Assembly: GCA_035610365.1 (NCBI GenBank)
Contig: CM069432.1
Coordinates: 240,216,104 to 240,280,103 of the forward strand
Length of the DNA: 64,000 nt
Direction of reading: 5' to 3'
From: Aquatica leii
Lineage: Eukaryota > Arthropoda > Insecta > Coleoptera > Lampyridae
Both the position numbers and the translations under genes were made by a program. The first letter of the stretch is position 1; every line of letters begins with the position of its first letter. Of the stretch, positions 11,996 through 22,363 are shown piece after piece. The notes under the pieces were generated by a model. The model did no database searches. It saw only the letters and a program-made list of their open reading frames with translations, and had not been told where the DNA came from.

Positions 11996-12158
11996 TGTAA
12001 CATACCAAATGCGTTATGACTGTACCTGGGTGCAGCCGCCTCAGCTCACTACGAGCATGGGATTCTACCGACAACGTGAACAGCTTTATTAACTTATATA
12101 TGCCTCCAATAAACGGTCTCAGGGTAGCTAACTTCCTAGCACCGACTAGTAAGTTACA
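11996..12158 (-). repeat. Possible solo LTR
   Basis: A 163-bp block begins TGTAAC and ends GTTACA, a perfect inverted terminus of LTR type. Read on the minus strand it contains TATATAAG and then AATAAA. Flanks are GGAAC and GAAAC, a 4/5 match to a 5-bp target duplication. No coding sequence or second copy is attached, so it is either a solo LTR or an isolated end of gypsy-1. Confidence 0.45.
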
Positions 12159-12679
12159 GAAACCTTCACCTGCAGATGGTGTGCAGGCTCTAGGGTAAAG
12201 GTGGAATAAATTCTGCCAAAGGTTTACCATGCGAAAAACAGAAGGGACAAGGAACGTGATGATTTGATGACTCCAATCGTAAATTTGAAACCACTAATAA
12301 ATTGCAGGTTCATATTCATGAAATGATTTATTAGTCTAATTCTTAAGCACCTTATATTATTCGTGGTCACACAGTAAAAATCCTTCCAAAAATTAAACTG
12401 GCCTTTCTTTTCAAAGAAACCGGAAGGTGGGGACGACAAAATCCCACTAGGAAAATTTTCCAAAACTTAAATCATTTTTCGATTTTTTTGGATATAGATT
12501 TAATTGTTACAACAGCTGCTCTAGCACGCTGTATGTTTTTACTTAGTTTGGTAGACAAAGTATTTTTATGGCTAACCATCAACGATCGCAAGCATTGTAA
12601 CCCAAGCATGTTATTTGTGAAGCGCTTTTCAACTTTACCTAGACGATCTAAATAGTTCTGGACTATAATGTTTACATCG
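12159..12679. other. Noncoding DNA
   Basis: No recognisable gene. Short minus-strand frames without homology that I can name. The part nearest 12680 may be decayed sequence downstream of the psq fragment. Confidence 0.4.
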
Positions 12680-12840
12680 GAGATTTTACTTTACGTTTAC
12701 TTCTATACTTTTCAAAAATTATTGATTTTGGAACTCCGTAATTTTAGACAACTTCACGTACGGACAAGTGATTGCGTGCAACGCATTCTAACGCCTTTTC
12801 CAAACGATCTTCATTGTAATTGTTGTAACGTCTTCGAATG
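12680..12840 (-). pseudogene. HTH-psq fragment of a second pogo-type transposase
   Basis: On the minus strand the frame reads RRYNNYNEDRLEKALECVAR, then NHLSVREVV, a stop, and NYGVPKSIIFEKY. This matches the psq helix-turn-helix at the start of pogo transposases, where the usual pattern is a KAL..V box followed by a YGIPKSTL box. Nothing recognisable of the DDE domain remains. It is distinct from the 575-6927 element. Confidence 0.6.
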
Positions 12841-13686
12841 TTTATTTACTTTTTGTAGATCTTGTCAATAAGTAATAAAAAAGAATCACGCTATAGCTGT
12901 CCGAACTTACCAACTATAAATGGAACATTTTTATTTCCCGTCAATGTCAATGTATAACATCTTAACATAAATTGCAGATTATATTATGAACAGTATGAAT
13001 GGTTCTTCAAAAATACTTATATTGAACAAACTCAAAAACTCTTGTACTCACCGTAAGAAGTTTTCTCTATAAGCTTTAATAAATTCGTCGATTACATGGC
13101 AATTTATTATTACTGTAACGTTTAAAAACAAATAAATGTAAACTGTAATAATAGTGTCAAGATAGTAAACTGCAATTATTTCTTATTTAAAACAGAGCTA
13201 CTAGATGCGAGTAAATGCTTAAAACTGTGATCATTTTGTCCGAAGTTACAATACTGTTCGAAGTTATGTGATTTAACGGTACTATCAAAATCTTAGTTTT
13301 CAAGTAAATTTTTATTATAAGTGTTTTTCAAATCCTGCAAAAAACTTTCACCCTTTCGTTTACAGAGTTGTCTATAAAGGACATTTTCTAATTTAATTTT
13401 GGCGCCAAAATTTTAATTCTTGTGTATTATATGGCGACATCTACTGATAGTAGTAGTTTTGTTAGGTTCTATTTTTTATGTTGTGTTGGTGTAGGTTAGT
13501 GTTTTGTTGAATTTTTGAGAGTTTTTAATAATATTTTAGAACATCTACAATTTTTTGTGTTAGTGTATAATTTATAGTTCATGAAATATAGACGTTTAAA
13601 AGTCTGTACTATTTATAGGACAATATCAGGTATACATACATTTTTTAATTTTCTAAATGTCCCACGTCTTAATATTTCTGCTAAAT
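12841..13686. other. AT-rich noncoding DNA
   Basis: No gene. GTCCGAA boxes occur near 12900 and 13240, matching one near 8090. The piggyBac gene begins at 13687. Confidence 0.45.
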
Positions 13687-15520
13687 ATGGCCAACAAAAG
13701 ACCTTTATCAGATAAAGAGTTATATGAAGTAATCGAATGAGGTTTGTATGATACTGAGTATCCCAGCGACGAGGCGAGTGACGGTTGGGAACATCTCTAT
13801 ACAAATTAGTACAAGATAGTATTGACACATTTTTGATGGAATCAAAATATAAAACATTAATTTTTAAGATTCTAGTGACGAACAACCATAGGAATTCAAT
13901 GTCGAAGAACCTAAAGACGTTCTGGAGAGACCATTGGCTGATCCTTCTAAATCTGAAAATACAGTACCAAGTAAAAGACAAAATCATCAGTGTAAATAAT
14001 CTCAAATCGATAATTTCATTGCGATTAATGCAGTTACAAAAAACAAAGTATAACTTAGAGGAGAAACGTTCAGTACAGCAGAAATTACCTATACTTTCAA
14101 AGAGCCTTCAGGTGCAGACGCTTTTTTATTTTATTAGGTACATCCCATAATATTTTTTTCAAACAGTTGCATTCTTTACAAACATTTACTATGTTAAAAA
14201 AAACAAAATTTAAACCAACCAATTACCAAGAGTTAAAAATTATAGCAATTTATGTTCTGATATGCAAGCTTCATTATCCAAGGGTAGGTTTATACTGGGT
14301 TCTAGAATTTGTGATACTACTATTTGCAGAAAATATGAATTACAATCGTTTTTGTGTAACTGAGGGCTCACATTCATTTTATGGATATTACAACTGGTGA
14401 GAAGAAAAAAATCGTTTTTAAAAAAGAGAATTCCATACGGAGAACTTGCTCTTGGGTCATAAAATTATTTGCTTTATGTGATACGAGCGGAACTTTGTAC
14501 GATTTCTTATTGTATCAAAGTTTCACCACAGAAATTGGCAAAATTGAATCAGAAGTGGTAAGTCAGAGTGCAACTGTCGCTCTCAAATTGACAAAAATCA
14601 TAACAAAACCAAAATATTAATTAAGTTTTGATAATTACCAATTGTTGCAAATTTCACACAACCGTAATATATATGTTTTGTGCACAGCAAGAGTAGATAG
14701 ATTTGGAAAATCGCTCCTCTCAAAAGAAATAAAGGCTAAAGGCAGAAGGGCATCAAAAGAAATCATGAATGAGAGTAGAGAAGTTTTTCTTATACGATGC
14801 TACGACCGAACGTTTTGAAGACACTCTCGAAAGATTGGACACAAAAAAAATTGTAACCGTTAAGGAACCTAAAGTCATTCCGAATTACAATAAATAGATA
14901 AACTTGTCTTTTTGGTATTACTCTATATAACATTTATTCGATCAAGGAAGTAGACCGTGAGAATAAAATAATAATGGTTTTGAAAAAGCCTACATGTTAG
15001 GCGAAACGTAAACTAGAAAGTTTGAAATGAAAAAAAAAATAGTTTTTTTTATTTAAGAAAAAGAATAAAAACAAATTGCTGCTTTATTGATAAATAAAAT
15101 TCTTCATGCATAATACTAAGACCTTAAGAATGTTCACCCATGCAATAGACTTTGCTTGTACAAATGCTTGGTTGGAATACTGGGAGTAAATTACATATTC
15201 TAAAGAAACATGTGTTGGATCTCTTCCATTTTAAGCATCAAATTGCTACGTGCTTAATTATGGCATAAGAAAAAGTTACAACGAAGAAACATGGTAGACC
15301 TGAATTCAGTGAAAGTTTACCACGAGCATTGCTATCTCTTAGGTCATCCAGTCCAATCACACCGACGTATCGGCAAAAAAAATAAAGAAGAATACACGAA
15401 ACACGTTTAGATAATTTTGGTCATCTACCAAAAATCGCATTAAAATAGGTGGAAATTACCTAGCTGAATTGGCAAAACCTATAAGTATTGTACTAAATGC
15501 AAAGTATATTTAAAAAAAAG
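13687..15520 (+). pseudogene. PiggyBac-type transposase, heavily decayed
   Basis: The frame starts MANKRPLSDKELYEVIE, the usual acidic N-terminus of piggyBac transposases. Later blocks fit the DDE_Tnp_1_7 family in order: TARVDRFGKSLLSKEIKAKG near 14690, a REVFLIRCYD block near 14780, and DTKKIVTVKEPKVIPNYNK near 14840. MFTHAIDFACTNAWLEYW follows near 15130 and a C-terminal RLDNFGHLP near 15400. The middle has lost much of the catalytic core, and the reading frame breaks many times. I could not find terminal repeats or TTAA duplications. Much older than the piggyBac at 30548-32935. Confidence 0.65.
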
Positions 15521-15692
15521 AAAAATAGTTTTTTATTTTATCATACGATATAATGTTTAACTGACCTAAAAATAAAATCATATTTTAATCATTTCTTTCA
15601 ACATATGTTAAACGGCCATCGACCATTGAGTCACCATATCTTGCATATAGGACATTCTATAGTTTGAAAACTTCTCCAAAATAGCATTAATA

Positions 15693-17160
15693 CAGGGCGA
15701 TTTATTAGCTCACCGATAAACTTTGTCAGGTGAAAGTTGATGTAATTTTAAGGAAAAAACGTTTTTTAAAATTTTTTGCGGTATTACTTAGTTTAGGAAT
15801 GAAATGGCTTTGAATTATTTCATAAAAATAAAAATAATCCTCAAAATCAAGATTTAACGAACAATACATAATTATAATAGATGCTTAAAATGTCCTCCTC
15901 CCACTTCGATACATGCTTCACAACGACGAAATAAAGAGTTTTTCAGTCTAATTTCAGTGGCAGCATTCAGAATTCTCTGCAACAACTGTAGTCGTGTGTT
16001 AATTTCCTTTTGATAAACAGTTTGTTTCATATGTCCCCAAACAAAGAAATCTAAAGGATCGCGGTGGCCATGTAATTGGACCATTATTACCAATCCACTT
16101 GTCCATGGAATGTTGATTTAACCACTCAACGACCACTCGTCTACGATGAGGTGGAGCACTATCGTATTGGTACCACATATTTGCAATAACGTCAAGAGGT
16201 ATATCTTTAAGAATATTAAATACTATGTTGTTTAAAAAAATTCTGTAACTGGCTGCGTTCAAACGTTCTTTCATTACATGCACGGGTAATAAGGTATCGT
16301 TGAAAATTCCACCCAAGACGCTGATATTAAATCTTTATTGGAATTTACGTTGTCTAATCGCATGTGGATTTTGTAATGGCCAGATATGATCATTATGATA
16401 ATTATTATCTCGCATGAGGCACGCTTCATCGGACCATAGAACATGTAAAATGAAGTCATTATTTTGGGTATGTTGCTACAATAACTAATTACAAAATGCT
16501 AGTCGTTGCTGAGCATCTTCAAATTGTAGTGCTTGAACATTTTGTCGATAATAAAGATGAAGGATTTTGCGGTTCAAAGTACGCCAAACAAAATTTTGAC
16601 TTACATGTAGATTTTGTGCTATTCTTCGAGTACTAATTGAAGGATTGTCCATTAACTGCATGTGTTCGAATGGCTTTTGCTGGAGCAGGCGTACCCGTTT
16701 CTTGTGATCTTTGGAAAGATTCACTGAAAACTGAGTGATGCTGTAGATGACGATGTGAAAATCTTTCCTGATACTTTCGTACCGACTGGCGTTAGTTTCC
16801 ATTGCACAAACCATACAGGAAAATAATATCGGCGTACTCTTCAGTGCTATAAGCGTACATTTTATGTTGCTGTAATTATGACAACTGCAGATAGCGGACT
16901 GATGACATGTGTATTTGTGCTTTGTTTTTAATCCGACTTAGGACATTATGTATCAACCTACATAATAAAGTTGGTCGTATATCAGTCCCATGCAAAAACG
17001 ACCAAGTACGAGCAAAATCGATTGAGTGCGGGCGTTCGAAAAATTCCATTTAATTCCTAAACTAAGGAATATCGTAAAAAATGTTAAATAACATTTTTTC
17101 TTTAAAATTACATCAACTTTAACCTGACAAAGTTTGTCGGTGAGCTAATAAATCAGCCTG
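15693..17160 (-). mobile_element. Mariner-like element 2 with TIRs and TA duplication
   Basis: Termini CAGGGCGATTTATTAGCTC and, inverted, CAGGCTGATTTATTAGCTC extend as inverted repeats of about 80 bp that include ACTTTGTCAGG. TA lies on each side (15691-15692 and 17161-17162). Length 1468 bp, fitting one transposase gene of about 330 codons on the minus strand. Confidence 0.85.
15872..16860 (-). pseudogene. Mariner-like transposase 2 (DUF4817 type)
   Basis: The ATG at 16860 opens MYAYSTEEYADIIFLYGLC, a DUF4817-type N-terminal helix-turn-helix. A second HTH block follows (NPSISTRRIAQNLHVSQNFV). In the DDE_3 catalytic domain YQYDSAPPH and WIGNNGPITWPPRS are visible, then PLDFFVWGHMKQTVYQ, ending HFKHLL at 15872. 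The spacing from the second to the third Asp is about 36 residues, the same as in the mariner at 21073. Frame shifts occur near 16480, 16300 and 16050, and the stretch around the first catalytic Asp is scrambled. Inactive. Confidence 0.75.
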
Positions 17161-17229
17161 TATATTACACCCAAAAATCCTTAAAAAAAGTATTTACAAG
17201 ATCCGTAATTTTCAAATTGTTCTCTCGAC

Positions 17230-17511
17230 AAGAAAAAATCGTGAGCGAAGAAGTTAATGTTATCTTAAGAGTTTGCTATTATAGACCAGGTTCTGATTGA
17301 AAACACCGGTTTCTAAACATCCGGCAATAGAACACACAAATCTCGATTAAAATTAAAAATATTCTTAAATATATCAATAGATTCTTGGATTTTTTGATCA
17401 TAACAATCAAAAACATTAACAAAAATATTGAAGCAAAGCTTGATAGTTTCTAGTATGTGTTTCGCGACTGCAGGATGTTGTTAAAGACGACTACATCTTT
17501 GGTATAAGAGC
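17230..17511 (-). pseudogene. PLE-C endonuclease fragment (minus)
   Basis: On the minus strand: KDVVVFNNIL, then KIQESIDIFKNIFNFNRDL and KPVFS. This is the C-terminal end of a PLE GIY-YIG endonuclease; compare ESIEIIKHPNNFNRD in PLE-A. It abuts a plus-strand copy of the same region at about 17512. The left end is cut by mariner-like element 2. Confidence 0.55.
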
Positions 17512-17760
17512 ACAATATGGTCACTCGGTTTTGTACTTTTCCTAAATTGGGCCAACTCTTAAATCCTGTAAAAGATGTTATTCCTTTTTATTTTAAACGC
17601 ATTTCAAGCATTTCTTGCTCTTGTGATTTTATATATACTAAGAAAACATGCAAGCCTAAGAATTCGTATAAAAGAATACTAAAAATGTAGTCATCTCCAA
17701 CGACCTTTTAACTCAGCAGTCGCAGAAGACAAGCTTAGTTTGTAAGCAATTTTACACACA
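17512..17760 (+). pseudogene. PLE-C endonuclease fragment (plus)
   Basis: Nucleotide similarity to the PLE-C copy at 30290-30450 covers the RT-to-endonuclease linker (TCACTCGGTTTTGTAC, CCTAAATTGGGCCAAC). Translation gives decayed GIY-YIG context ending in a NSAVAEDK block, like KSAVAEHH in PLE-A. Together with 17230-17511 it forms another head-to-head inverted pair. Confidence 0.5.
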
Positions 17761-18267
17761 TAAGTTGTTTAAAATGAATAATTAAAATATTAAAAATATG
17801 TTTAATGAAAATTTCTGATAAATACTAAAACGGTTTAAATCATATTAGAAAGAAATTAAAAAAGAAAACACTGATATTATCTCAACCAACTTCTTTCAAT
17901 ACGAATACAATAAAAAACAATAAATAACAGGAAAAAATAACACAATGCAACGAGGAAATGAAAAAAGTCTGAATTAAATTTTACTCAAGATGAACTACAG
18001 TTACAATTAAATATGTAACAACTCAACGTTGAATTTTAGATATTTATACATTTTTTAATACGGAATTGATAAATAACAAATAATGACATAAAGGAAACGA
18101 TATTTTGAAACTGTTCTACATAATGAAACGCGATGAAGGTAACAATACTGACAGCTATTCTACAAATTTAAACACCTATACAATGAACTGATTTTAAATA
18201 ACCAATATCGTATTATATATTTTTTTTTTACATTATAATATATAAAGTTATATTTTTTTAAACTTAC
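17761..18267. other. Intron 3 start, noncoding
   Basis: AT-rich DNA downstream of the exon 3 donor. No exon 4 (a GKWHLG-type block would be expected) is visible here or further left. Confidence 0.55.
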
Positions 18268-18344
18268 TTTCATATATTCTGGTAAAAGTTTTCCCTGAGG
18301 CAATGAGACTGGTTCTGCAGGACTTAAAGATGACCCTTGCAGTC
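18268..18344 (-). CDS. Arylsulfatase B-like, exon 3
   Basis: 77 nt. The acceptor is TTTTAG just above 18344 and the donor is GTAAGT at 18262-18267. Joined in phase 1 to exon 2 it reads YGLQGSSLSPAEPVSLPQGK then LLPEYMK, the segment after the active site in arylsulfatase B proteins, where RYGMQG...LPLxEKLLPEYMK is typical. Exons 2 and 3 together total 237 nt, so the phase returns to 0. Intron 2 is 57 nt (18345-18401), near the small end for insect introns. The next exon is not in the window. Confidence 0.85.
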
Positions 18345-18401
18345 CTAAAAGCGTTCTTATATAAGTTACTTAATATTGACTTTGTAATATGTATTACATA
18401 C

Positions 18402-18561
18402 CATATCTTACAGGATATTTTCCTGTAAGTAAAGCTGCCCTTGACGCTGTGCACGACGGTTGAACGTAATGACTGTTTAAAATGATGCCATTATACGCTA
18501 ATGCATCTAAGTTAGGTGTGGGAATTTGATCGCTTCCGTGAAAACCAACATCATTCCAACC
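18402..18561 (-). CDS. Arylsulfatase B-like, exon 2 (formylglycine site)
   Basis: 160 nt, with acceptor TTTTCAG above 18561 and donor GTATGT at 18396-18401. It encodes [20 protein letters not shown], then [14 protein letters not shown], then [20 protein letters not shown]. This is the sulfatase N-terminal core. The Cys of CTASR is the residue converted to formylglycine, the catalytic aldehyde that hydrolyses sulfate esters in the lysosome. The usual motif is CxPSR; here Ala replaces Pro. GWNDVGFHG and TPNLDALA place it in the arylsulfatase B group, whose vertebrate member acts on dermatan and chondroitin sulfate. Insects have several paralogues, so the substrate is uncertain. Confidence 0.92.
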
Positions 18562-19368
18562 CTGAAAATATTTTCTTATAAATTAGGTCAGGGCAGTGTG
18601 GTACAATGACAATAAGATACGTATAAAGAATGGTTCTAATAAAAATTAAAAGTAGCGGGTATTTATATTTGATTACCAACAGTAATAAGCTGGTATGATC
18701 TTAACATTATAAATATTAACATGTATTTTATAATGTTATGTATTCCACAAATAACCACTAACAATTTTACATAATTATCACAACCAAATAATACATTTAT
18801 GCCTATTCACTTTTTTATGTTTATTTGTTTGTGTTTTATTAATAGAACAGATTAATTTATTTTATTTTAAGATGGCTTTTATACGTTTTTGTATACATAT
18901 ATTTAAACTCAAGTTTTATTTATGGTGTTTTTAAAAGTTTTATTTAAATGATACATTATAATTTTGCAAAAAAAAGTGTAAGCATTGATATAATTTACTG
19001 TTTATAAACAATTTTCATGGTTCTTCCTAATATATGCTATTACTGCGTACATTTTTTTAAATTTATTTACTCACTAATTCACAAAAAAAACTTATTAAGA
19101 TTAATAAAAGTGCCATAAATTTTCTGCTTGTATGCATAATGCTTTAGGTGCTTACTACGTACGTATGTATATCTAATTTAACAGTTTTTTTAATGAAAGT
19201 TATGATAAAAGTATATAACTAGAAATATTGTTATGTATATATTTTTAGCAGTATTTTAGAATACCTTAAATAGTATTGTTATAATAAACTTAATTTGTAA
19301 TTTTAATTTTAAATAATTTAATGCCTTTCCCATATACGTAACTGTTTTTTTATTTATTAGTTATTGGC
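18562..19368. other. AT-rich noncoding intron DNA
   Basis: No gene or repeat recognised between exon 2 and the 3' end of PLE-B. Confidence 0.5.
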
Positions 19369-19404
19369 GGCTACATGTTTCGACCTAACGGTCATCATCA
19401 GGCC
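19369..19404 (-). ncRNA. Hammerhead ribozyme motif, PLE-B
   Basis: Minus strand: stem I GGC, CTGATGA, an extra T, stem II GACC-GTTA-GGTC, GAA, palindromic stem III ACATGT, triplet GTA, stem I GCC. All core bases are intact. The self-complementary stem III would favour dimer action, as described for minimal type I hammerheads. Confidence 0.8.
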
Positions 19405-19624
19405 TCTAAAATTATCAATTAAAGTAAAATCACAACCTTAAAATTCTTAATAAACTTACAATTAATAAATAAATTAATAAATTAAAATTCAACAGTTTCT
19501 GTCAAAATGACATAAATTAAACAAAATGACAATATAAATTAATCACGAAAGGTATATAAAATAATAATATTATTAACAAGAAAATTAAATAAATATAAAA
19601 ATAATTTAAATAAGAACAAAAATA

Positions 19625-21072
19625 TTATTTAAGAAAAAGATAATAATTTTCAAAATTAACAATTTTATTTAAACATGCATCTGGTTCTAAGTTTTTATGT
19701 TTAACAATTACTTTTATCTCCAAAAAATTTAATTTTAGACTTTTATTGCAAATATAAAGAATTTTGTAGTTACCTTTATAATCAAAACAATGTTTATATT
19801 CTAATATATGATTAGCGAAAGAAAAGTTATTATATAAATTAATACCAACATTATTGTTTTTAATGTAAGAAAATATTCTGCTATTCTTGTTCGAAATTTA
19901 CGGCCGGTTTGTCCAATATAAAAACAGCTACAGCTACCACAATTTAATTTGTAAACACCAGATTTATTCGGAATATCAACTTTATCTTTACTATTGACAA
20001 GTAAAGATTTTAAATTAAATTTAGTTGAAAAAGAAATATTAATATTATGCTTTTTAAATAAATTTTGACATTGAAAAGAAGAGCGACCAATGTAAGGAAG
20101 AGAAAAATATGTCTTTTTAATGCTATCTGAAAGTGGAGTGAGAGTTGAAATGTTTTTAATATTAATGGAATTAAAAATTTTATTTTGAAGTTTTTTGATC
20201 ATATCTAAATGATAATTATTATTATTTGCTAAATTATAAAAGTTCTTTATTTAAATTAAATTTATCAAGAGGTAATTTGTATAAACGATTAAAAAAGAAT
20301 CTAAAAGATGACATTTTGTGTGAAAAAGGATGAAAAGAAGAAAAAGGAATGACATGATCAGTAGTAGTATTTTTACGATGAATACAAATTTTGACAGAAT
20401 TATTAACTCTATTTAAAGATAAGTCTAGAAAATTAAGAACGTTATTAGATTCTTTTTCAAAAGTGAATTTAATGTTAGGATGTAATGAATTTAGAATATT
20501 AAAACAAAGGTCTAAATTATAATTATTACCCTTAAATACAACCAAAATATCGTCAACATATCTTTTATAGTAAATAAAATGTTTTTTAATTAAATTATTC
20601 AAAAAAAGGTTCTTAATTTCTAAGTTACTAAGGACAATTTCAGCCAGTATAGGTGAAAGGTTGTTATCCATAGGCAGACTTGTTTTTTGAATATAAGTTT
20701 GATTATTAAAATTGAAAAAATTTTGATTTAAACATAATTTTAGACAATCAGATAAAAATTCACAAATGTGATCAGGAAGGTTAGATTCAAATAGAAGTTC
20801 ATTAATAATATTTTGACATTCTATAAAAGGAATGCTTGGAAAAAGATTAACAATATCAAATGATATAAGAAAACAATTTGTATCTAAAGTTAAATCAACT
20901 AATTCATCAGCTAGTGATTGTGAATTAGAAATAGAAAAAGGAAATTGAAAGTTAAGGTAAGAACGTAAAGTTTGATTTAACCAAGATGAAATTTTAGAAA
21001 CAGGAGTGTTATAAAAAGAAACAATAGGCCTAATAGGATTGTTTAGTTTATGAATTTTTGGAAGTCCATATA
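19625..21072 (-). pseudogene. PLE-B RT and GIY-YIG endonuclease
   Basis: RT motifs in order: YGLPKIHKLNNPIRPIVS, CFLISFDIVNLFPSIPF, a MDNNLSPILAEIV box where MGSPLSP is usual, RYVDDILVVF, and FEKESNNVLNFLDL. A shift in a T run near 20237 leads into the linker and endonuclease, with GVYKLNCGSCSCFYIGQTGR at about 19890-19960. After another shift near 19860 the endonuclease ends at 19625. The RT active site YVDD is intact. The N-terminal part lies across the mariner insertion at 24038-24930. Confidence 0.82.
21071..21072. repeat. TA target duplication, left of mariner 1
   Basis: TA, matched by 24038-24039. Removing the element restores LLYGLPKIHK of the PLE-B RT. Confidence 0.85.
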
Positions 21073-21692
21073 CAGTGTGTCCCAACGATCTGGGGGTGGA
21101 AGATTACGCCTATACTGTTGATTTAAAAAAATATATTATAACGGATTCTTTTAGTCGACAACGAGGAGCATCTCGTAAAAATATTTTGGTATATACAGGG
21201 TGGTCCATTTTCGAGTACCACACCAAACTTGTGTTTTTTTAAATGGAATGCCTTATATATTTTTATATATTTGAATTCTCTGTTAAATACTGAGCAAAAT
21301 GATATAAAGTACTATGGATCTACGACCAACGGTTCCTGAGTTATTGACATTGTTATGTAAAAAAATGAGTCAATTGAGTAGGCTCCTGTTCCGCCATCTT
21401 TAAATATATCAAAGTAAAATTTTGGTATTTGTATTTCTAATATGTCTAGTATTGACTTCTATACTCAAATTGCAGACTCTTTTCTTTACATATACAGGGT
21501 GGTCCATTTTGCGCAATGTTATTTTTCTCAATTTTTTTAAATGGCACACCCTATATTTTATTACAGATTTGAATAGCATTTTTTACGAGCTTTCAATAGA
21601 TACTCACTTTATACTACTTATTCCTAAGTTTTTTTGAATTATTCTGTCTTAAAGTTAAAAATTGCAAAATTTTGTTACTTTCCTTGAATTTT
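21073..21692 (+). repeat. Left terminal inverted repeat of mariner 1
   Basis: Pairs with 23420-24037. Internal boxes CAGGGTGGTCCATTTT lie at 21196-21211 and 21495-21510. The open frame at 21422-21637 is only repeat sequence; its mirror appears at 23473-23688. Confidence 0.85.
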
Positions 21693-21981
21693 CTTCACAT
21701 CATAGTAGCCCGATTTCCGCTTGTCCCTTTTTGTTCCTTAGCAACTTAACAAATGAAAGTCTCTTATTGTCAATAGTTCGTGAAATCATTGTTGATAGTA
21801 ATCTGCATAGTTACCTTGTTAATAACTGGTTATCTACTTATTGTGCGATGAATTTCTCAAAAGAAGAGCTCATTAATATGACCTATGCTTTAGGAGAGGC
21901 TGATAGGAACTGCTTGTTGGCGTCACGAATTTATGAACAAAAGTACCCTTTTGCTAGACATCCAAGATCTGAAGCGTTTAA

Positions 21982-21996
21982 ACATCTTCGAGAACG
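21982..21996. repeat. Left target duplication of the PLE-A fragment
   Basis: ACATCTTCGAGAACG, 15 bp, identical to 22349-22363. Confidence 0.9.
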
Positions 21997-22348
21997 TAGA
22001 AATTCTTCTACGGAGTTTAGAATCTGGCTTGGTTCACAAGTTGATTACCTAACTCAGTAGTGGTTCTTTGTTAGATTTTCGTTTGCTTTTTCAGGTTATC
22101 GTTTTCTTTCTTACCTTTTCATAGTTTAGGTTATGGCTTGTTTCACAAGTGGATAACCTAACTTTTGAGAAGTTCTTAGTTAGATTTCGATTGCTTGTTT
22201 GAGTTTTGCGATTTATCTCACGCCCTGATGAAGCCCCTTACGAAAGTGGGCAAAACGTTGGCAGCTTCGGTTGCAACTATGACACGGTCCAAACCCGGAA
22301 GACATTCTAATGTTAGTATAGATTCCGGCCGTGGAAGCCTTCGCTATT
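21997..22348 (+). mobile_element. 5'-truncated PLE-A 3' end
   Basis: 352 bp matching the end of the PLE-A plus copy from about 5139 to 5479, including the roughly 29-base tail GATTCCGGCCGTGG. The first 17 bases (TAGAAATTCTTCTACGG) are not collinear with PLE-A and may be filler made at integration. Confidence 0.92.
22222..22262 (+). ncRNA. Mutated hammerhead motif in the PLE-A fragment
   Basis: Same as 5353-5393, except that the first base of GAAA is A (22252), giving AAAA. That G is invariant in hammerheads, so this copy should not self-cleave. Confidence 0.75.
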
Positions 22349-22363
22349 ACATCTTCGAGAACG
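22349..22363. repeat. Right target duplication of the PLE-A fragment
   Basis: ACATCTTCGAGAACG; both copies lie in the transposase codons for HLRER. Confidence 0.9.

Noticed and set aside
18248..18454. Minus-strand ORF of 68 codons across exons 2-3
   Set aside because: It reads through the 57-nt intron in the wrong frame. The spliced frame gives clear sulfatase sequence instead.
21422..21637. 71-codon ORF and its mirror at 23473-23688
   Set aside because: They are the same sequence in the two inverted arms of mariner 1, so they are repeat DNA and not genes.
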